Notes: generated by a model not told the origin, from the sequence alone. 24,446 nucleotides of DNA from Prevotella sp. CAG:617 (GCA_000438115.1 FR903588.1:6145-30590); one strand, 5' to 3'; counted from the stretch's first letter, positions 1 to 8,467 are shown. Numbers and translations are program-made.

Positions 1-3000
1 CCGATTCCGTGAACTACACGCAAATCTTTACCGACCGCGCTGTCTATCGTCCGGGACAGAGCGTAAGCTATTCGGGCGTAGGCTACAAGCGCGTGGGCGA
101 AACGTTTGCCGTAGTGCCCAACCGCCAGCTCACGGTGCGTATATATAATGTACAGCACCAACTGCTGCACACCGACACGCTGACCACCGACGCCATGGGT
201 CACGTGGAGGGACGCTATACCCTGCCGGAGTCGGGACTCAACGGCACATACCGCATGGAAATGCCGGGTGCGTCAACCACATTCAAGGTTGAAGCCTACA
301 AGCGCCCCACATTCCAGGTGGAACTGCTGCCCGTCACTACGCCCTACCGCGCCGGCGACACCCTGCAGGTGAGCGGACGGGTCATGAGCTTTACGCAGCA
401 GCCCGTGAGCTCGGCACGCGTGGACTTCAACCTGACGCGCTCCAACCAACTCTGGCTGACCGCCAACGCCAATCTGCATGCAGGCGTCACCAGCATCCAG
501 CAAGGCTCCACCCTGACCGACGCACAAGGCCGCTTCAGTCTCAGCCTCGTGCTTCAGCCCGACAGCAATCTGCTAAATAATCCGATAGACATCTGGCGCA
601 ACCGCACCTGCTATCAACTGGAAGCCACCGTCACGGCCACACAAGGCGAAAGCCAGTCGGCACAGGCCCGTTACTACACGGCCGCACGCCGCGCCACGGT
701 CAGCACCTCATGGCCTTCAGTCATCGATGCCGCACGCCGGAAAAACACTACGGTATCTGTACTCAACCCCTCAGGCGAGAATATTAAAGGCGAAGGCCGC
801 TACACTTTTACGGATCAGCGCGGCACGTGCTATCCCGGCGGTACATTTACCACAGGCCGCAGCTTCAGCATACATATCCCCAACAACATGCCCAGCGGAC
901 GCTACGCCGTAACCACTACGGTAAACATAGCCGAATCCGATACGGCACTCTGGCGTACCGATACCCTGTGCCTGTTCCGCGAAGCCGACAAGCGTGTACC
1001 CGACACGCGGCAGAAACTGTTTTTCATGAGCCGCCCGAATGCCGCCGGCGACTCTACTGAAATCTTTGTCGGTTCCTCCCTGACCGACGCTCACCTCTTT
1101 ATGGACATCATTGCGAACGGACGGATTGTAGACAGCCGCACCATTCCACTCAACAACACCGTGATGAAAATTCCGTTCAACTATAAGTCAGACTACGGGG
1201 ATGGCGCCCGCATGGTAGTGGCCATGGTAAGCCAGAACCGCTTCTACACAGCCAATGCCGCCATTGAAAAGCCCAATCCCGACAAGCGTCTGCTACTCAG
1301 CTGGCGCACTTTCCGAAGCCGCCTGCAACCAGGTCAGCACGAAACCTGGACGCTGCGTATCAGCCGCCCCGACGGCAGCGTGGTGCCGGCCGTACTGACG
1401 GCAGCCCTGACCGACGAATCACTGCGCCAGTGGGGCGAGAAGAACTGGACGTACAATACTTATCTGAACCGCTACGTGCCCTACACCAGCTGGCAGTCAC
1501 AGCTGCCTACCTTCACCTGGGCACAAGTCAACGCGCTTCTGCGCCTGTCCAAGATTCCTGCCGCCCCCAACATGCCGGCCCTCGACACCTCGCTCCCGGG
1601 CTATGAGCTGCGCATCCGCGGCTACGGCAAACCTATCATGGCCGCCGCCAGCAACAGGATGATGCTCAAGAGCGTTGCACAGGCAAGCCACGATGCCGTA
1701 CTGGAAGAAGCGGTAATTGCTACCGACAATGCCGGCGCGGGAACAGAACAAAAACCCGACTACCTGCGTACGGACTTTTCGGAAACGGCTTTCTTTGCCC
1801 CGAGCCTGCTGACCAACTCAAAAGGTGAAGTCGACATTGCCTTTACCCTGCCGCAATCGCTCACGTCATGGCGTTTCCAAGCCATTGCCCACGACGAATG
1901 GATGAACTGGGGCAGCCTGGATACAACGGTTGTGGCTCAAAAGGACTTTACCCTGCAGCCTAACCTGCCGCGCTTCGTACGTCAGGGCGACAAAACTACC
2001 GTAACGGCCCTGCTGCGCAACACGACCGACCGCAAGCAGCAAGGCACGGCCACCCTGCTCCTGACCGACGCCGAAAGCGGAGAAGTCATCAGCCAAAAGA
2101 AGCAGAAATTCACCCTGCAGCCCGACACCACGGCCACCCTTTCCTTCGACATTGCCACGGGCCGGAGGCCGCTCATGATATGCCGCCTTACGGCCGAGGG
2201 GCAGAACTTTGCCGACGGCGAGGAACACTACCTGCCCGTACTGGCCGACCGCGAAACGTCGGTAACGGCCACGCCGTTCAGCCTGCAGCAGGCTGCAGAC
2301 AGCACCATCGTCCTGCCTGACGGTTCGGACACGCCCGACAACCTGACGGTGGAGGTGGCCGGCAATACCCTCTGGTACGCCCTCGAGGCCCTGCCCGGTC
2401 TGACGCAGCCACGCCAGCCCGACGCCGTGTCGATGGCCGACGCCTGCTATGCCACCGGTCTGGCCGCCTACCTCGTCAAGCGCTACCCGGCCATAGGCTC
2501 TTACTTCCGTGCTCTGGCCGACACCGGAAGCGCTGACCGGAACGCAAGCGACCTGCTGCGCCGTAACCCCGACCTGCGCCAGATTCTGACGGCCGAAACG
2601 CCCTGGGCCGACGATGCCGAAGAGCAGGCCGAGCGTCTCAGCCAGCTCAAGACGCTGACCGACACCACCACACTGGCCCTGCAACTGGCCTCCTGGCGCG
2701 ACAAGATGGTCGACCTGCAACGGCCCGACGGTTCGTGGGGATGGTTTACCGGCATGACGGGCAACCTGTCGACCACACTCGACGTACTGACGCGTGCCGC
2801 CCGCCTGCAGCGCATGACGGGCATGGCCATGCTGCCGACGCAGAGCATTGAGCGGGCCAGCCACTGGACCGACCGCTACATGGAGCAGGCCCTGTCGCGC
2901 CTGAGCCGCGAAGCGCTCCAAAGCCTGACGCCCTCGCGCACGCAGCTGCTCTACCTTTACGTCCAGTCGCTGTTGGGCCGCACCGAAAGCCAGGCGTTCA

Positions 3001-4016
3001 GCACCCTGCTGAAGCGCGTGGAGGCCACAGCCAACGAGCCGCACCCCGTTGACCGCAAGGCCCTGATAGCCTGCATCCTCGAGCTGAACCGCCGCCCGGC
3101 CACCACCCTGCTGCAAAGCCTGGAAGAACTGACCGTGTGCACCCCCGAAATGGGCCGCTACTTCGACTCGCGACGGGCGCCCCTAAGCATGGAGTCCTAC
3201 CGCATCGGTACACAAACGGCAGCCATCGAAGCTTTCAGTCTGCAGGCTGAAAAGTATGCCGGCATCATCCGCCAGATGCAGCAGTGGCTCATCCAGTCGC
3301 GCCGCACGCAGGGCTGGACACGGGGCACCACGGCGGCCGAAGCCGTGTATGCCCTGCTGCTCCACACCGACATCGCCGCCCGGCTCACCCCCGGCCAGCG
3401 TGTACGCTTCACCCTCACCTGTCAGGGACAGACCGTGGCCCGCAGCGCCGACTCGGCCGCCGCATCGCCCATGCTGGGCTACGTGCGTCAGGACTTCGGA
3501 CCGCTGAAGGCCGACCGCCTGACGGTCAGCACCACCACGGCCCAGCCCGTATGGGGCGCCGTGTACGTGCAGCACACCCGCCCGGTTAATGAAACGCAGG
3601 CCGACGGCAGCCAGCTGAAGGCCGAGACCCGTCTGGAAATATGGCGTCAGGGACAGTGGCAACCAGCCGAGGGCGTTACCCTTCACGTGGGCGACGAGGT
3701 GCGCCAGGTGGTCAGCATCACGGCCACCCACGACTTCGACTTCGTAAGCCTGAACATGCCGCGCCCGGCCTGCTTTGAGCCCAAAGCCTTTACGTCGGGC
3801 TACACCGCGCTGGGCGACCTGTCGGGCTACCGGGCCATCGGCGACACACAGACGCGTTTCTTCGTCGACCGTCTGCCCAAAGGCAGCTACACGCTGGCCG
3901 AAACCTACACCGTCAGCCGCAACGGCCGCTACCAGATTCCGCGAACGGGAGTAAGCTGCGCCTATGCGCCGGAATTTGCCGGCCACAGTGCCCCGCTGCA
4001 GGTGAAGGCCGAATAA
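1..4016 (+). CDS. Alpha-2-macroglobulin family protein (5' end outside window)
   Basis: Large surface or periplasmic protein of the bacterial alpha-2-macroglobulin (A2M) family, thought to trap or bind proteases at the envelope. The frame is open from base 3; the GTG at base 9 lies inside an MG2-type domain (TDRAVYRPGQSV), so the true start and any signal peptide are upstream. About 1337 codons are visible. Order seen: MG2/MG3-like start (YKRPTFQVE near residue 98), further beta domains, the A2M core near residue 590 (SETAFFAPSLLT, then FTLPQSLTSWRF), an alpha-helical thioester-domain-like region from about 760 to 1120, and a C-terminal receptor-type domain ending in CAYAPEFAGHSAPL. The CxEQ thioester motif is absent: the equivalent stretch near residues 797-820 reads PRQPDAVSMADACYATGLA. 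A linker near 535-580 (LRIRGYGK, later LEEAVIA) faintly recalls the plug insert of Bacteroidetes relatives. Family is certain; the target is unknown. Confidence 0.92.
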   Translation, partial: DSVNYTQIFTDRAVYRPGQSVSYSGVGYKRVGETFAVVPNRQLTVRIYNVQHQLLHTDTLTTDAMGHVEGRYTLPESGLNGTYRMEMPGASTTFKVEAYKRPTFQVELLPVTTPYRAGDTLQVSGRVMSFTQQPVSSARVDFNLTRSNQLWLTANANLHAGVTSIQQGSTLTDAQGRFSLSLVLQPDSNLLNNPIDIWRNRTCYQLEATVTATQGESQSAQARYYTAARRATVSTSWPSVIDAARRKNTTVSVLNPSGENIKGEGRYTFTDQRGTCYPGGTFTTGRSFSIHIPNNMPSGRYAVTTTVNIAESDTALWRTDTLCLFREADKRVPDTRQKLFFMSRPNAAGDSTEIFVGSSLTDAHLFMDIIANGRIVDSRTIPLNNTVMKIPFNYKSDYGDGARMVVAMVSQNRFYTANAAIEKPNPDKRLLLSWRTFRSRLQPGQHETWTLRISRPDGSVVPAVLTAALTDESLRQWGEKNWTYNTYLNRYVPYTSWQSQLPTFTWAQVNALLRLSKIPAAPNMPALDTSLPGYELRIRGYGKPIMAAASNRMMLKSVAQASHDAVLEEAVIATDNAGAGTEQKPDYLRTDFSETAFFAPSLLTNSKGEVDIAFTLPQSLTSWRFQAIAHDEWMNWGSLDTTVVAQKDFTLQPNLPRFVRQGDKTTVTALLRNTTDRKQQGTATLLLTDAESGEVISQKKQKFTLQPDTTATLSFDIATGRRPLMICRLTAEGQNFADGEEHYLPVLADRETSVTATPFSLQQAADSTIVLPDGSDTPDNLTVEVAGNTLWYALEALPGLTQPRQPDAVSMADACYATGLAAYLVKRYPAIGSYFRALADTGSADRNASDLLRRNPDLRQILTAETPWADDAEEQAERLSQLKTLTDTTTLALQLASWRDKMVDLQRPDGSWGWFTGMTGNLSTTLDVLTRAARLQRMTGMAMLPTQSIERASHWTDRYMEQALSRLSREALQSLTPSRTQLLYLYVQSLLGRTESQAFSTLLKRVEATANEPHPVDRKALIACILELNRRPATTLLQSLEELTVCTPEMGRYFDSRRAPLSMESYRIGTQTAAIEAFSLQAEKYAGIIRQMQQWLIQSRRTQGWTRGTTAAEAVYALLLHTDIAARLTPGQRVRFTLTCQGQTVARSADSAAASPMLGYVRQDFGPLKADRLTVSTTTAQPVWGAVYVQHTRPVNETQADGSQLKAETRLEIWRQGQWQPAEGVTLHVGDEVRQVVSITATHDFDFVSLNMPRPACFEPKAFTSGYTALGDLSGYRAIGDTQTRFFVDRLPKGSYTLAETYTVSRNGRYQIPRTGVSCAYAPEFAGHSAPLQVKAE

Positions 4017-4048
4017 CCCCCGGCGCACTGTCGCCCCCTTTCCTGCCG

Positions 4049-4095
4049 ACCGGTGCCGATTGTCCATTCATTCCGGACAACCGGCACCGGTTTTT
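4049..4095 (+). terminator. Intrinsic terminator after the A2M gene
   Basis: A hairpin pairs 4049-4065 with 4075-4091 (CCGGTGCCGATTGTCC against GGACAACCGGCACCGG) with one internal mismatch and a 9-nt loop, followed by TTTTT at 4091-4095. It starts 33 nt after the stop codon. Confidence 0.85.
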
Positions 4096-4104
4096 CCATG
4101 CCAC

Positions 4105-4167
4105 AAGGTCGGACCTGAGAAAAACAAGATGGCTTGAAAAAATTTTCAGGAGGCATCCTGTTTTTTC
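4105..4167 (+). repeat. 21-bp-phased repeat array A (3 units)
   Basis: Three consecutive 21-nt units start at 4105, 4126 and 4147. Their first 10 bases read AAGGTCGGAC, AAGATGGCTT and CAGGAGGCAT; each is followed by an A or T tract (AAAAAC, AAAAAATTTT, TTTTTTC). The array lies between the A2M terminator and the mrp promoter, so it is probably untranscribed. The third unit also holds a small hairpin, CAGGA/TCCTG plus T6. It is related to arrays at 8689, 12868 and 20889. Confidence 0.6.
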
Positions 4168-4245
4168 TTTCCTGCCCCATGTTTCCGCCCAAGGCCCGGC
4201 AGCTCCTTCCCCGCATCCAGAGAGGGGAAAAACTTCGGTTTTTCG

Positions 4246-4276
4246 TTTGAAGTTCGGGCCGTGTGTGCTATCTTTG
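4246..4276 (+). promoter_or_regulatory. Bacteroidetes consensus promoter for mrp
   Basis: The -33 element TTTG (4246-4249) and the -7 element TATCTTTG (4269-4276) are 19 nt apart, matching TTTG / TAnnTTTG. Transcription should begin near 4283, about 18 nt before the ATG at 4301. This rules out the in-frame TTG start at 4247. Confidence 0.8.
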
Positions 4277-4300
4277 CACTACTTTAAACATTCCATAGAA

Positions 4301-5404
4301 ATGAAAGCATTATACCCCAAACTGATACTCGACGCACTGGCCACCGTGCGCTATCCCGGAACCGGCAAGAATCTGGTGGAACAGGAAATGGTGGAGGACG
4401 ACATGCGCATTGACGGCATGAAAGTATCGTTCTCGCTGATATTCGACAAATCGACGGACCCCTTCATGAAGTCCGTACTGAAAGCGGCCGAAACCGCCAT
4501 CCACACGTATGCCTACCCCGAGGCCGAGGTGACCATCAACGTCAAGACCCGCACGGCCGACCGCCCCGAACCGGGCAAAATGCTGCCCGAGGTGAAAAAC
4601 GTGATTGCCGTCAGCTCCGGCAAGGGCGGTGTGGGCAAGAGCACCGTGGCCGCCAACCTGGCCGTGGCGCTGGCCAAGCTGGGCTACAACGTGGGCCTGC
4701 TGGACACCGACATTTTCGGTCCGTCCGTACCCAAGATGTTCGGCCTGGAAAACGTACAGATTTTTGCGGAAGAAAAAGACGGCCGACAGCTGCTCATTCC
4801 GGCCGAGAAATACGGCGTGAAGATGCTGTCCATCGGCTTCTTCGTCAAGCCCGAAACGGCCACGCTCTGGCGCGGCGCCATGGCCTGCAACGCCCTCAAG
4901 CAGCTCATTGCCGACACCAACTGGGGCGCCCTCGACTTTCTGGTGCTTGACACCCCTCCCGGCACGAGCGACATCCACCTGACCCTGCTGCAGACGCTGG
5001 CCATCACGGGTGCCGTCATCGTATCGACACCACAGCAGGTGGCCCTGGCCGACGCACGCAAGGGCGTTGACATGTACCGCAACGAGAAGGTCAACGTGCC
5101 CATCCTGGGTATGGTGGAAAACATGGCCTGGTTTACGCCGGCCGAGCTGCCCGAAAACCGCTACTACCTCTTTGGCCGTGAAGGCGTCAAGCGCATGGCT
5201 GAGGAGATGAACGTGCCGCTGCTCGGTCAGATTCCCATCGTACAGAGCATCTGCGAGAGCGGCGACGAGGGCGAACCGGCTGCCGTCAAGGACGACACCG
5301 TCACCGGACAGGCCTTTGCCAACCTGGCCCGTGCCGTGGTGGAGGAAACGGAAAAGCGCAATGCCCAACAACCTCCCACACAAATCGTAGAAACACACAA
5401 GTAA
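4301..5404 (+). CDS. mrp: Mrp/NBP35-family P-loop ATPase (iron-sulfur cluster carrier)
   Basis: Cytoplasmic ATPase of the Mrp/ApbC family, which carries and delivers Fe-S clusters to apoproteins. The 367-residue product starts at ATG 4301, just after a consensus promoter. Residues 1-95 form a MIP18/DUF59 domain (LYPKLILDALATVRYPG). The deviant Walker A GKGGVGKS is at residues 107-114, followed by the family segment DTDIFGPSVPKMFG, then DTPPGTSDIHLT (switch/Walker B region) and the C-terminal MVENMAWF. E. coli Mrp has a CxxC cluster-binding motif just after this VENM segment; here TPAELPENRYYLFG takes its place with no cysteine pair. As far as I recall this is usual in Bacteroidales, so the cluster-carrier role is inferred from the family. 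The gene stands alone between its own promoter and terminator. Confidence 0.93.
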   Translation: MKALYPKLILDALATVRYPGTGKNLVEQEMVEDDMRIDGMKVSFSLIFDKSTDPFMKSVLKAAETAIHTYAYPEAEVTINVKTRTADRPEPGKMLPEVKNVIAVSSGKGGVGKSTVAANLAVALAKLGYNVGLLDTDIFGPSVPKMFGLENVQIFAEEKDGRQLLIPAEKYGVKMLSIGFFVKPETATLWRGAMACNALKQLIADTNWGALDFLVLDTPPGTSDIHLTLLQTLAITGAVIVSTPQQVALADARKGVDMYRNEKVNVPILGMVENMAWFTPAELPENRYYLFGREGVKRMAEEMNVPLLGQIPIVQSICESGDEGEPAAVKDDTVTGQAFANLARAVVEETEKRNAQQPPTQIVETHK

Positions 5405-5421
5405 ATTCATCGCATAACCAC

Positions 5422-5467
5422 GACCGGAACCTCACCCCGCAGAGGGAAGTGTTCCGGTCTCTTTTTT
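5422..5467 (+). terminator. Intrinsic terminator after mrp
   Basis: A perfect 9-bp stem GACCGGAAC (5422-5430) / GTTCCGGTC (5451-5459) with a 20-nt loop runs straight into TCTTTTTT (5460-5467). Only 18 nt separate the T-run from the next ATG (5486). Confidence 0.88.
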
Positions 5468-5485
5468 ACAGGTTTACTCTTCTTC

Positions 5486-6349
5486 ATGAACCGAACTGCA
5501 CTATGGCTCGCCGCCGGCCTCACGGTGGCCTTCATCGTTCAGCTGCTGGCCGGCAACGTACCGGTACACGCGCTGTCGTTTCCCCTGAACCTCACACTGC
5601 TGGCAGCCATGCTGGGTGCCCTCTACGGGTGGCAGCGCCGCACGCCGCAAAGCCCCGTGCTCCACACGCTGGGTTCCCTGCGTTGCAGCGTAGCGCTGAT
5701 TACGCTGCTGCTGGTGAGCGCCCTGATTATCGGGCTTGTCCCGCAACAGGCCACCGTGGCCAACCCCTACAGCCTGCCGGCACGGCTGGGTCTGTACCAC
5801 TTCAGCACCTCATGGCCCTTTGTGGCGCTCACCCTGATGCTGACCGCCAACCTCTGGCTCTCGCTGTTGCGCACCCGTCGCCGCCCGCACTATACGGCAT
5901 TCCGCCTCATCCATGCCGGACTGCTTGTAGCCATCATCGGACTTTCAGCCGGCGCGGCCGACCAGCACCGCCTGCAGCTGGTGGTGCCCATGGGCGGTGC
6001 AACCAGCACAGGTACCGACGACGACGGCTCACCCTATCATCTGGGCTACAGCCTCACGCTGACCGACTTTGCCTTCAACCGGCACGCCAACGGCACGCCG
6101 GACACCTGCCGGGCCAGCCTGATGGTCGACGGAAAGCAGATTCAGCTGGAAATCAACCGGCCCTGGACACGCTCGTGGATGGAAAAAGTCTATCTGGTGG
6201 GCTACGACGAGGCGGCCGGCGCATCCTCGGCATACGTGGTGGTAGAAGTGGTGCGGCAGCCCTGGCGCATGGTGATTCTGCTGGGCATCGTGCTGCTGGC
6301 CTCGGGAGCCGTTGCCCTGTTCATTAACCGTCAGCCGCGCCGCGCATGA
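5486..6349 (+). CDS. resB: ResB-like cytochrome c biogenesis protein
   Basis: Inner-membrane protein of the system II (Ccs) cytochrome c maturation complex, which works with CcsA to move heme and present it to apocytochromes. 287 residues. Membrane segments are predicted near 5-22, 32-50, 66-86, 109-128, 138-157 and 260-281. A periplasmic domain lies between the last two (PMGGATSTG, LGYSLTLTDFAFN, then WMEKVYLVGYDEAAG). RLIHAGLLVAIIGL (residues 140-153) matches the conserved His-containing helix of the family. The protein is shorter than proteobacterial ResB, as usual for the Bacteroidetes form. Its TGA overlaps the next ATG (ATGA at 6346-6349), so it is translationally coupled to ccsA. No TAnnTTTG box is seen upstream; the mrp terminator almost abuts the start. 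An overlapping frame from 5449 (292 codons) is a shadow. Confidence 0.85.
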   Translation: MNRTALWLAAGLTVAFIVQLLAGNVPVHALSFPLNLTLLAAMLGALYGWQRRTPQSPVLHTLGSLRCSVALITLLLVSALIIGLVPQQATVANPYSLPARLGLYHFSTSWPFVALTLMLTANLWLSLLRTRRRPHYTAFRLIHAGLLVAIIGLSAGAADQHRLQLVVPMGGATSTGTDDDGSPYHLGYSLTLTDFAFNRHANGTPDTCRASLMVDGKQIQLEINRPWTRSWMEKVYLVGYDEAAGASSAYVVVEVVRQPWRMVILLGIVLLASGAVALFINRQPRRA

Positions 6350-7092
6350 CCTGGAATCATTTTCCCCTCATGGCCGGACTGACCCTGCTGCTGGCACTGA
6401 CCGGAAGTTTCCTGCCACACCGGCGGAAACGGGAGGCACGGGCGTGCATGTGGGCCTCGGGCGTAACGATGTCCATCTTTATAGCCGGACTCTGGCTTAC
6501 GCTACAACGGCCGCCGCTGCGCACGCTGGGCGAAACGCGCCTGTGGTACGGTTATTTCCTGCTCACGGCCGGTTTTGCCGCTGGACATGTGTGCCGGCTG
6601 CGCTGGCTGCCGCTGCTCACCACGCTGATGGCGGCCGTATTCTGGATACTGAATATCCTGCAGCCGCAGCAGCACGACCAGACGCTGGTGCCGGCGCTGC
6701 AAAGTCCGTGGTTCGTGCCCCACGTAGCCATCTATATGCTGGCCTATGCCCTGCTGGCCTGCGCAGCCCTGACCTCACTGTCGGGACATGGCCTGACGTC
6801 GGGCTCGGTTGAGCGGCTGATGCGCCCGGCCACGGCGCTGCTCACCCTGGGCATGCTGACGGGGGCCGTATGGGCGCACCTGGCCTGGGGAGATTTCTGG
6901 ACGTGGGACCCGAAGGAGACCTGGGCGGCCGCTACGTGGTGTGCAGCCCTGATTTATCTGCACCGGCGGCCGCTGGGCCTGAGCATCGGCTGCGGGCGAT
7001 GGCTGGTGTGGCTCACGTTTCTGCTCATGCAAATGTGCTGGTACGGCTACCGCTGGCTGCCCTGGCTGCCTAAAGGATTACACGACTACTAA
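6346..7092 (+). CDS. ccsA: CcsA-type cytochrome c assembly protein
   Basis: Heme-handling partner of ResB and member of the CcmC/CcmF/CcsA superfamily. 248 residues and strongly hydrophobic, with about seven to eight membrane helices. The tryptophan-rich heme motif is intact: WGDFWTWDPKETW at residues 181-193. Conserved histidines are visible at H126 (VPHVAIYMLAYALL), H178 (VWAHLAWG) and H246 in the terminal GLHDY, which corresponds to the GLHSY-type end of the family. The start overlaps the resB stop by 4 nt, so the two subunits are probably made in equal amounts. In Bacteroides relatives the pair usually follows nrfH-nrfA (nitrite reductase); no cytochrome gene is present here, so its client is elsewhere. 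Confidence 0.9.
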   Translation: MTWNHFPLMAGLTLLLALTGSFLPHRRKREARACMWASGVTMSIFIAGLWLTLQRPPLRTLGETRLWYGYFLLTAGFAAGHVCRLRWLPLLTTLMAAVFWILNILQPQQHDQTLVPALQSPWFVPHVAIYMLAYALLACAALTSLSGHGLTSGSVERLMRPATALLTLGMLTGAVWAHLAWGDFWTWDPKETWAAATWCAALIYLHRRPLGLSIGCGRWLVWLTFLLMQMCWYGYRWLPWLPKGLHDY

Positions 7093-7100
7093 ACCTACAA

Positions 7101-7155
7101 GCTCCGGGCCCTCATACAACAGACTTATGATATTTGTTGTATGAAGGCCCGGAGC
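7101..7155. terminator. Long hairpin between convergent ccsA and MFS genes
   Basis: A 21-bp stem with a single C/A mismatch pairs 7101-7121 (GCTCCGGGCC then CTCATACAACA) with 7135-7155, with a 13-nt A/T-rich loop. It sits 8 nt after the ccsA stop and 64 nt past the end of the convergent transporter gene. T-runs beyond the stem are poor on both strands (CTTATTCC on +), so it may act as a two-way terminator or a 3'-end barrier. Confidence 0.7.
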
Positions 7156-7219
7156 CTTATTCCATACGTATCTGGAAATACGTTATACCCGTGATTCAAA
7201 ACCGCACGTCTGCCTGCCC

Positions 7220-8407
7220 TCAGGCTCGTGCATAGCAGTTTTCACGACGTCGCAGGCTGCTCAAGAGAGTCAGCACGGAACCTGCCGTCAGCAACAGTCC
7301 CACTACGACCATCGAATTGCCGCCCAAACCTACCAGCGGCGGCACAAGACAACCGAAGGCGTAGCCCACGGCACCCAGCAGGGCCGAAGCGATACCGGCA
7401 TGCTGATGCTCGCTATCCATGGCCAGCGAATTGGATACGGTAAACGTGGTGCCCACCACCATGAGCAGGGCGAAGGTCAATATTTCGTACAGCCAGAAAG
7501 GACAGTCGAACGAAAAGGCCAGACTGAGCAGCACTGCCATGCACAACATACCGCGGCGACCGAGATGCAAGGCATGCTGCGGCGTAAAATACTTGACGCT
7601 GAGCGTTGAGGCCACCAGCATGGCCATGGCATTGATACCGAAACAAAGACTGAAGTGAATCTCATTCAGCCCGTAGTGCTCCTGCATGATAAACGGTGCC
7701 GACGAGATATAAACAAACAGCACACCCATGGAAAATCCGTACTGCAGCACGTAGCTGACGAGCGTACGGTTGGAAAGCACATGACGGAAGTTGAGCCACA
7801 CCTCACGCCCGCTGCAACGGCTGCGCGACTCTACGGGCAACGACTCCCGATAGCACAGGCTCACGAGCAGCAGCAGGGCGCCCAACACGAGCAGCATGAC
7901 AAACACGCCGCTCCATCCGCCCAGCCCGACTACCAGACCGCCGGCAATGGGAGCTGCCACGGTGGCCGCCCCGTTAACGGCACCTACAATGGCCAGCATA
8001 CGGGCCAACTGGCGGCCGCTGTACTGGTCGGTGGCAATGGAGCGCGAAAGCACCACACCGCCGGCTCCGCCAAAACCCTGCACAAAACGCAAGGCTACAA
8101 ACGTTTCGATGTTCTCAGCAAACAGACACCCCACCGTGGCCAGCAAAAACAGCAGCAAGGCCAGCAGGAGCGGGCGACGGCGACCGTAGCGGTCGCTGAG
8201 CGGACCGAAAAACAGCTGCCCTACGGCCAGACCTATCATACACGTGGTCAGGCTCAACTGCACCATTGAGGCATGGGTATGGAATATGCCCGTCATGGCC
8301 GGAAGCGCCGGCAGGTACATATCCATGACAAACGGTCCGAAAGCGCTCAACAGCCCCAGGAAGAGGAAATAAAACATCGAAGTGCGTAAAGCGGGTTTTG
8401 CGTTCAT
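7220..8407 (-). CDS. MFS multidrug efflux transporter, Bcr/CflA type
   Basis: Twelve-helix drug:H+ antiporter of the major facilitator superfamily, closest by motif to Bcr/CflA exporters (bicyclomycin, chloramphenicol, sulfonamide efflux in relatives). 395 residues from ATG 8407. Helix 1 carries the family signature DMYLPALP (29-36). Loop 2-3 has MFS motif A, GPLSDRYGRR (68-77). RFVQGFGGAGG matches the helix 4 region of Bcr. A longer frame opens at 8482, but a perfect -7 box (8435-8442) lies inside that extension and residues before MNAKPALRTS do not look like family sequence. The gene is divergent from the AraC regulator at 8975, a common arrangement for an effector-controlled pump; that link is inferred. 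The substrate cannot be read from sequence. Confidence 0.9.
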   Translation of the reverse strand: MNAKPALRTSMFYFLFLGLLSAFGPFVMDMYLPALPAMTGIFHTHASMVQLSLTTCMIGLAVGQLFFGPLSDRYGRRRPLLLALLLFLLATVGCLFAENIETFVALRFVQGFGGAGGVVLSRSIATDQYSGRQLARMLAIVGAVNGAATVAAPIAGGLVVGLGGWSGVFVMLLVLGALLLLVSLCYRESLPVESRSRCSGREVWLNFRHVLSNRTLVSYVLQYGFSMGVLFVYISSAPFIMQEHYGLNEIHFSLCFGINAMAMLVASTLSVKYFTPQHALHLGRRGMLCMAVLLSLAFSFDCPFWLYEILTFALLMVVGTTFTVSNSLAMDSEHQHAGIASALLGAVGYAFGCLVPPLVGLGGNSMVVVGLLLTAGSVLTLLSSLRRRENCYARA

Positions 8408-8434
8408 ATATGGTCTGTAAAACTTTTTCCGATG

Positions 8435-8442
8435 CAAAATTA
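8435..8442 (-). promoter_or_regulatory. -7 box for the MFS gene
   Basis: On the minus strand the bases read TAATTTTG, a perfect TAnnTTTG, 27 nt before the ATG at 8407. The nearest TTTG upstream (8468-8471) is 25 nt away, wider than the usual 19-21, so the -33 element is weak or different. Confidence 0.6.
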
Positions 8443-8467
8443 CCAAAGATGAGGCGGAAAAGCGGGC

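Noticed and set aside
1866..3116. Open frame of 416 codons antisense to the A2M gene
   Set aside because: Gly/Gln/Arg-rich shadow of a real coding strand; no motif.
4310..5410. Open frame of 366 codons antisense to mrp
   Set aside because: His/Gly/Val-rich shadow; mrp has promoter, motifs and terminator on the plus strand.
5449..6327. Alternative plus-strand frame of 292 codons over resB
   Set aside because: Arg/Ala/Pro/His-rich with no membrane helices, starts inside the mrp terminator, and the resB frame has clear family features.
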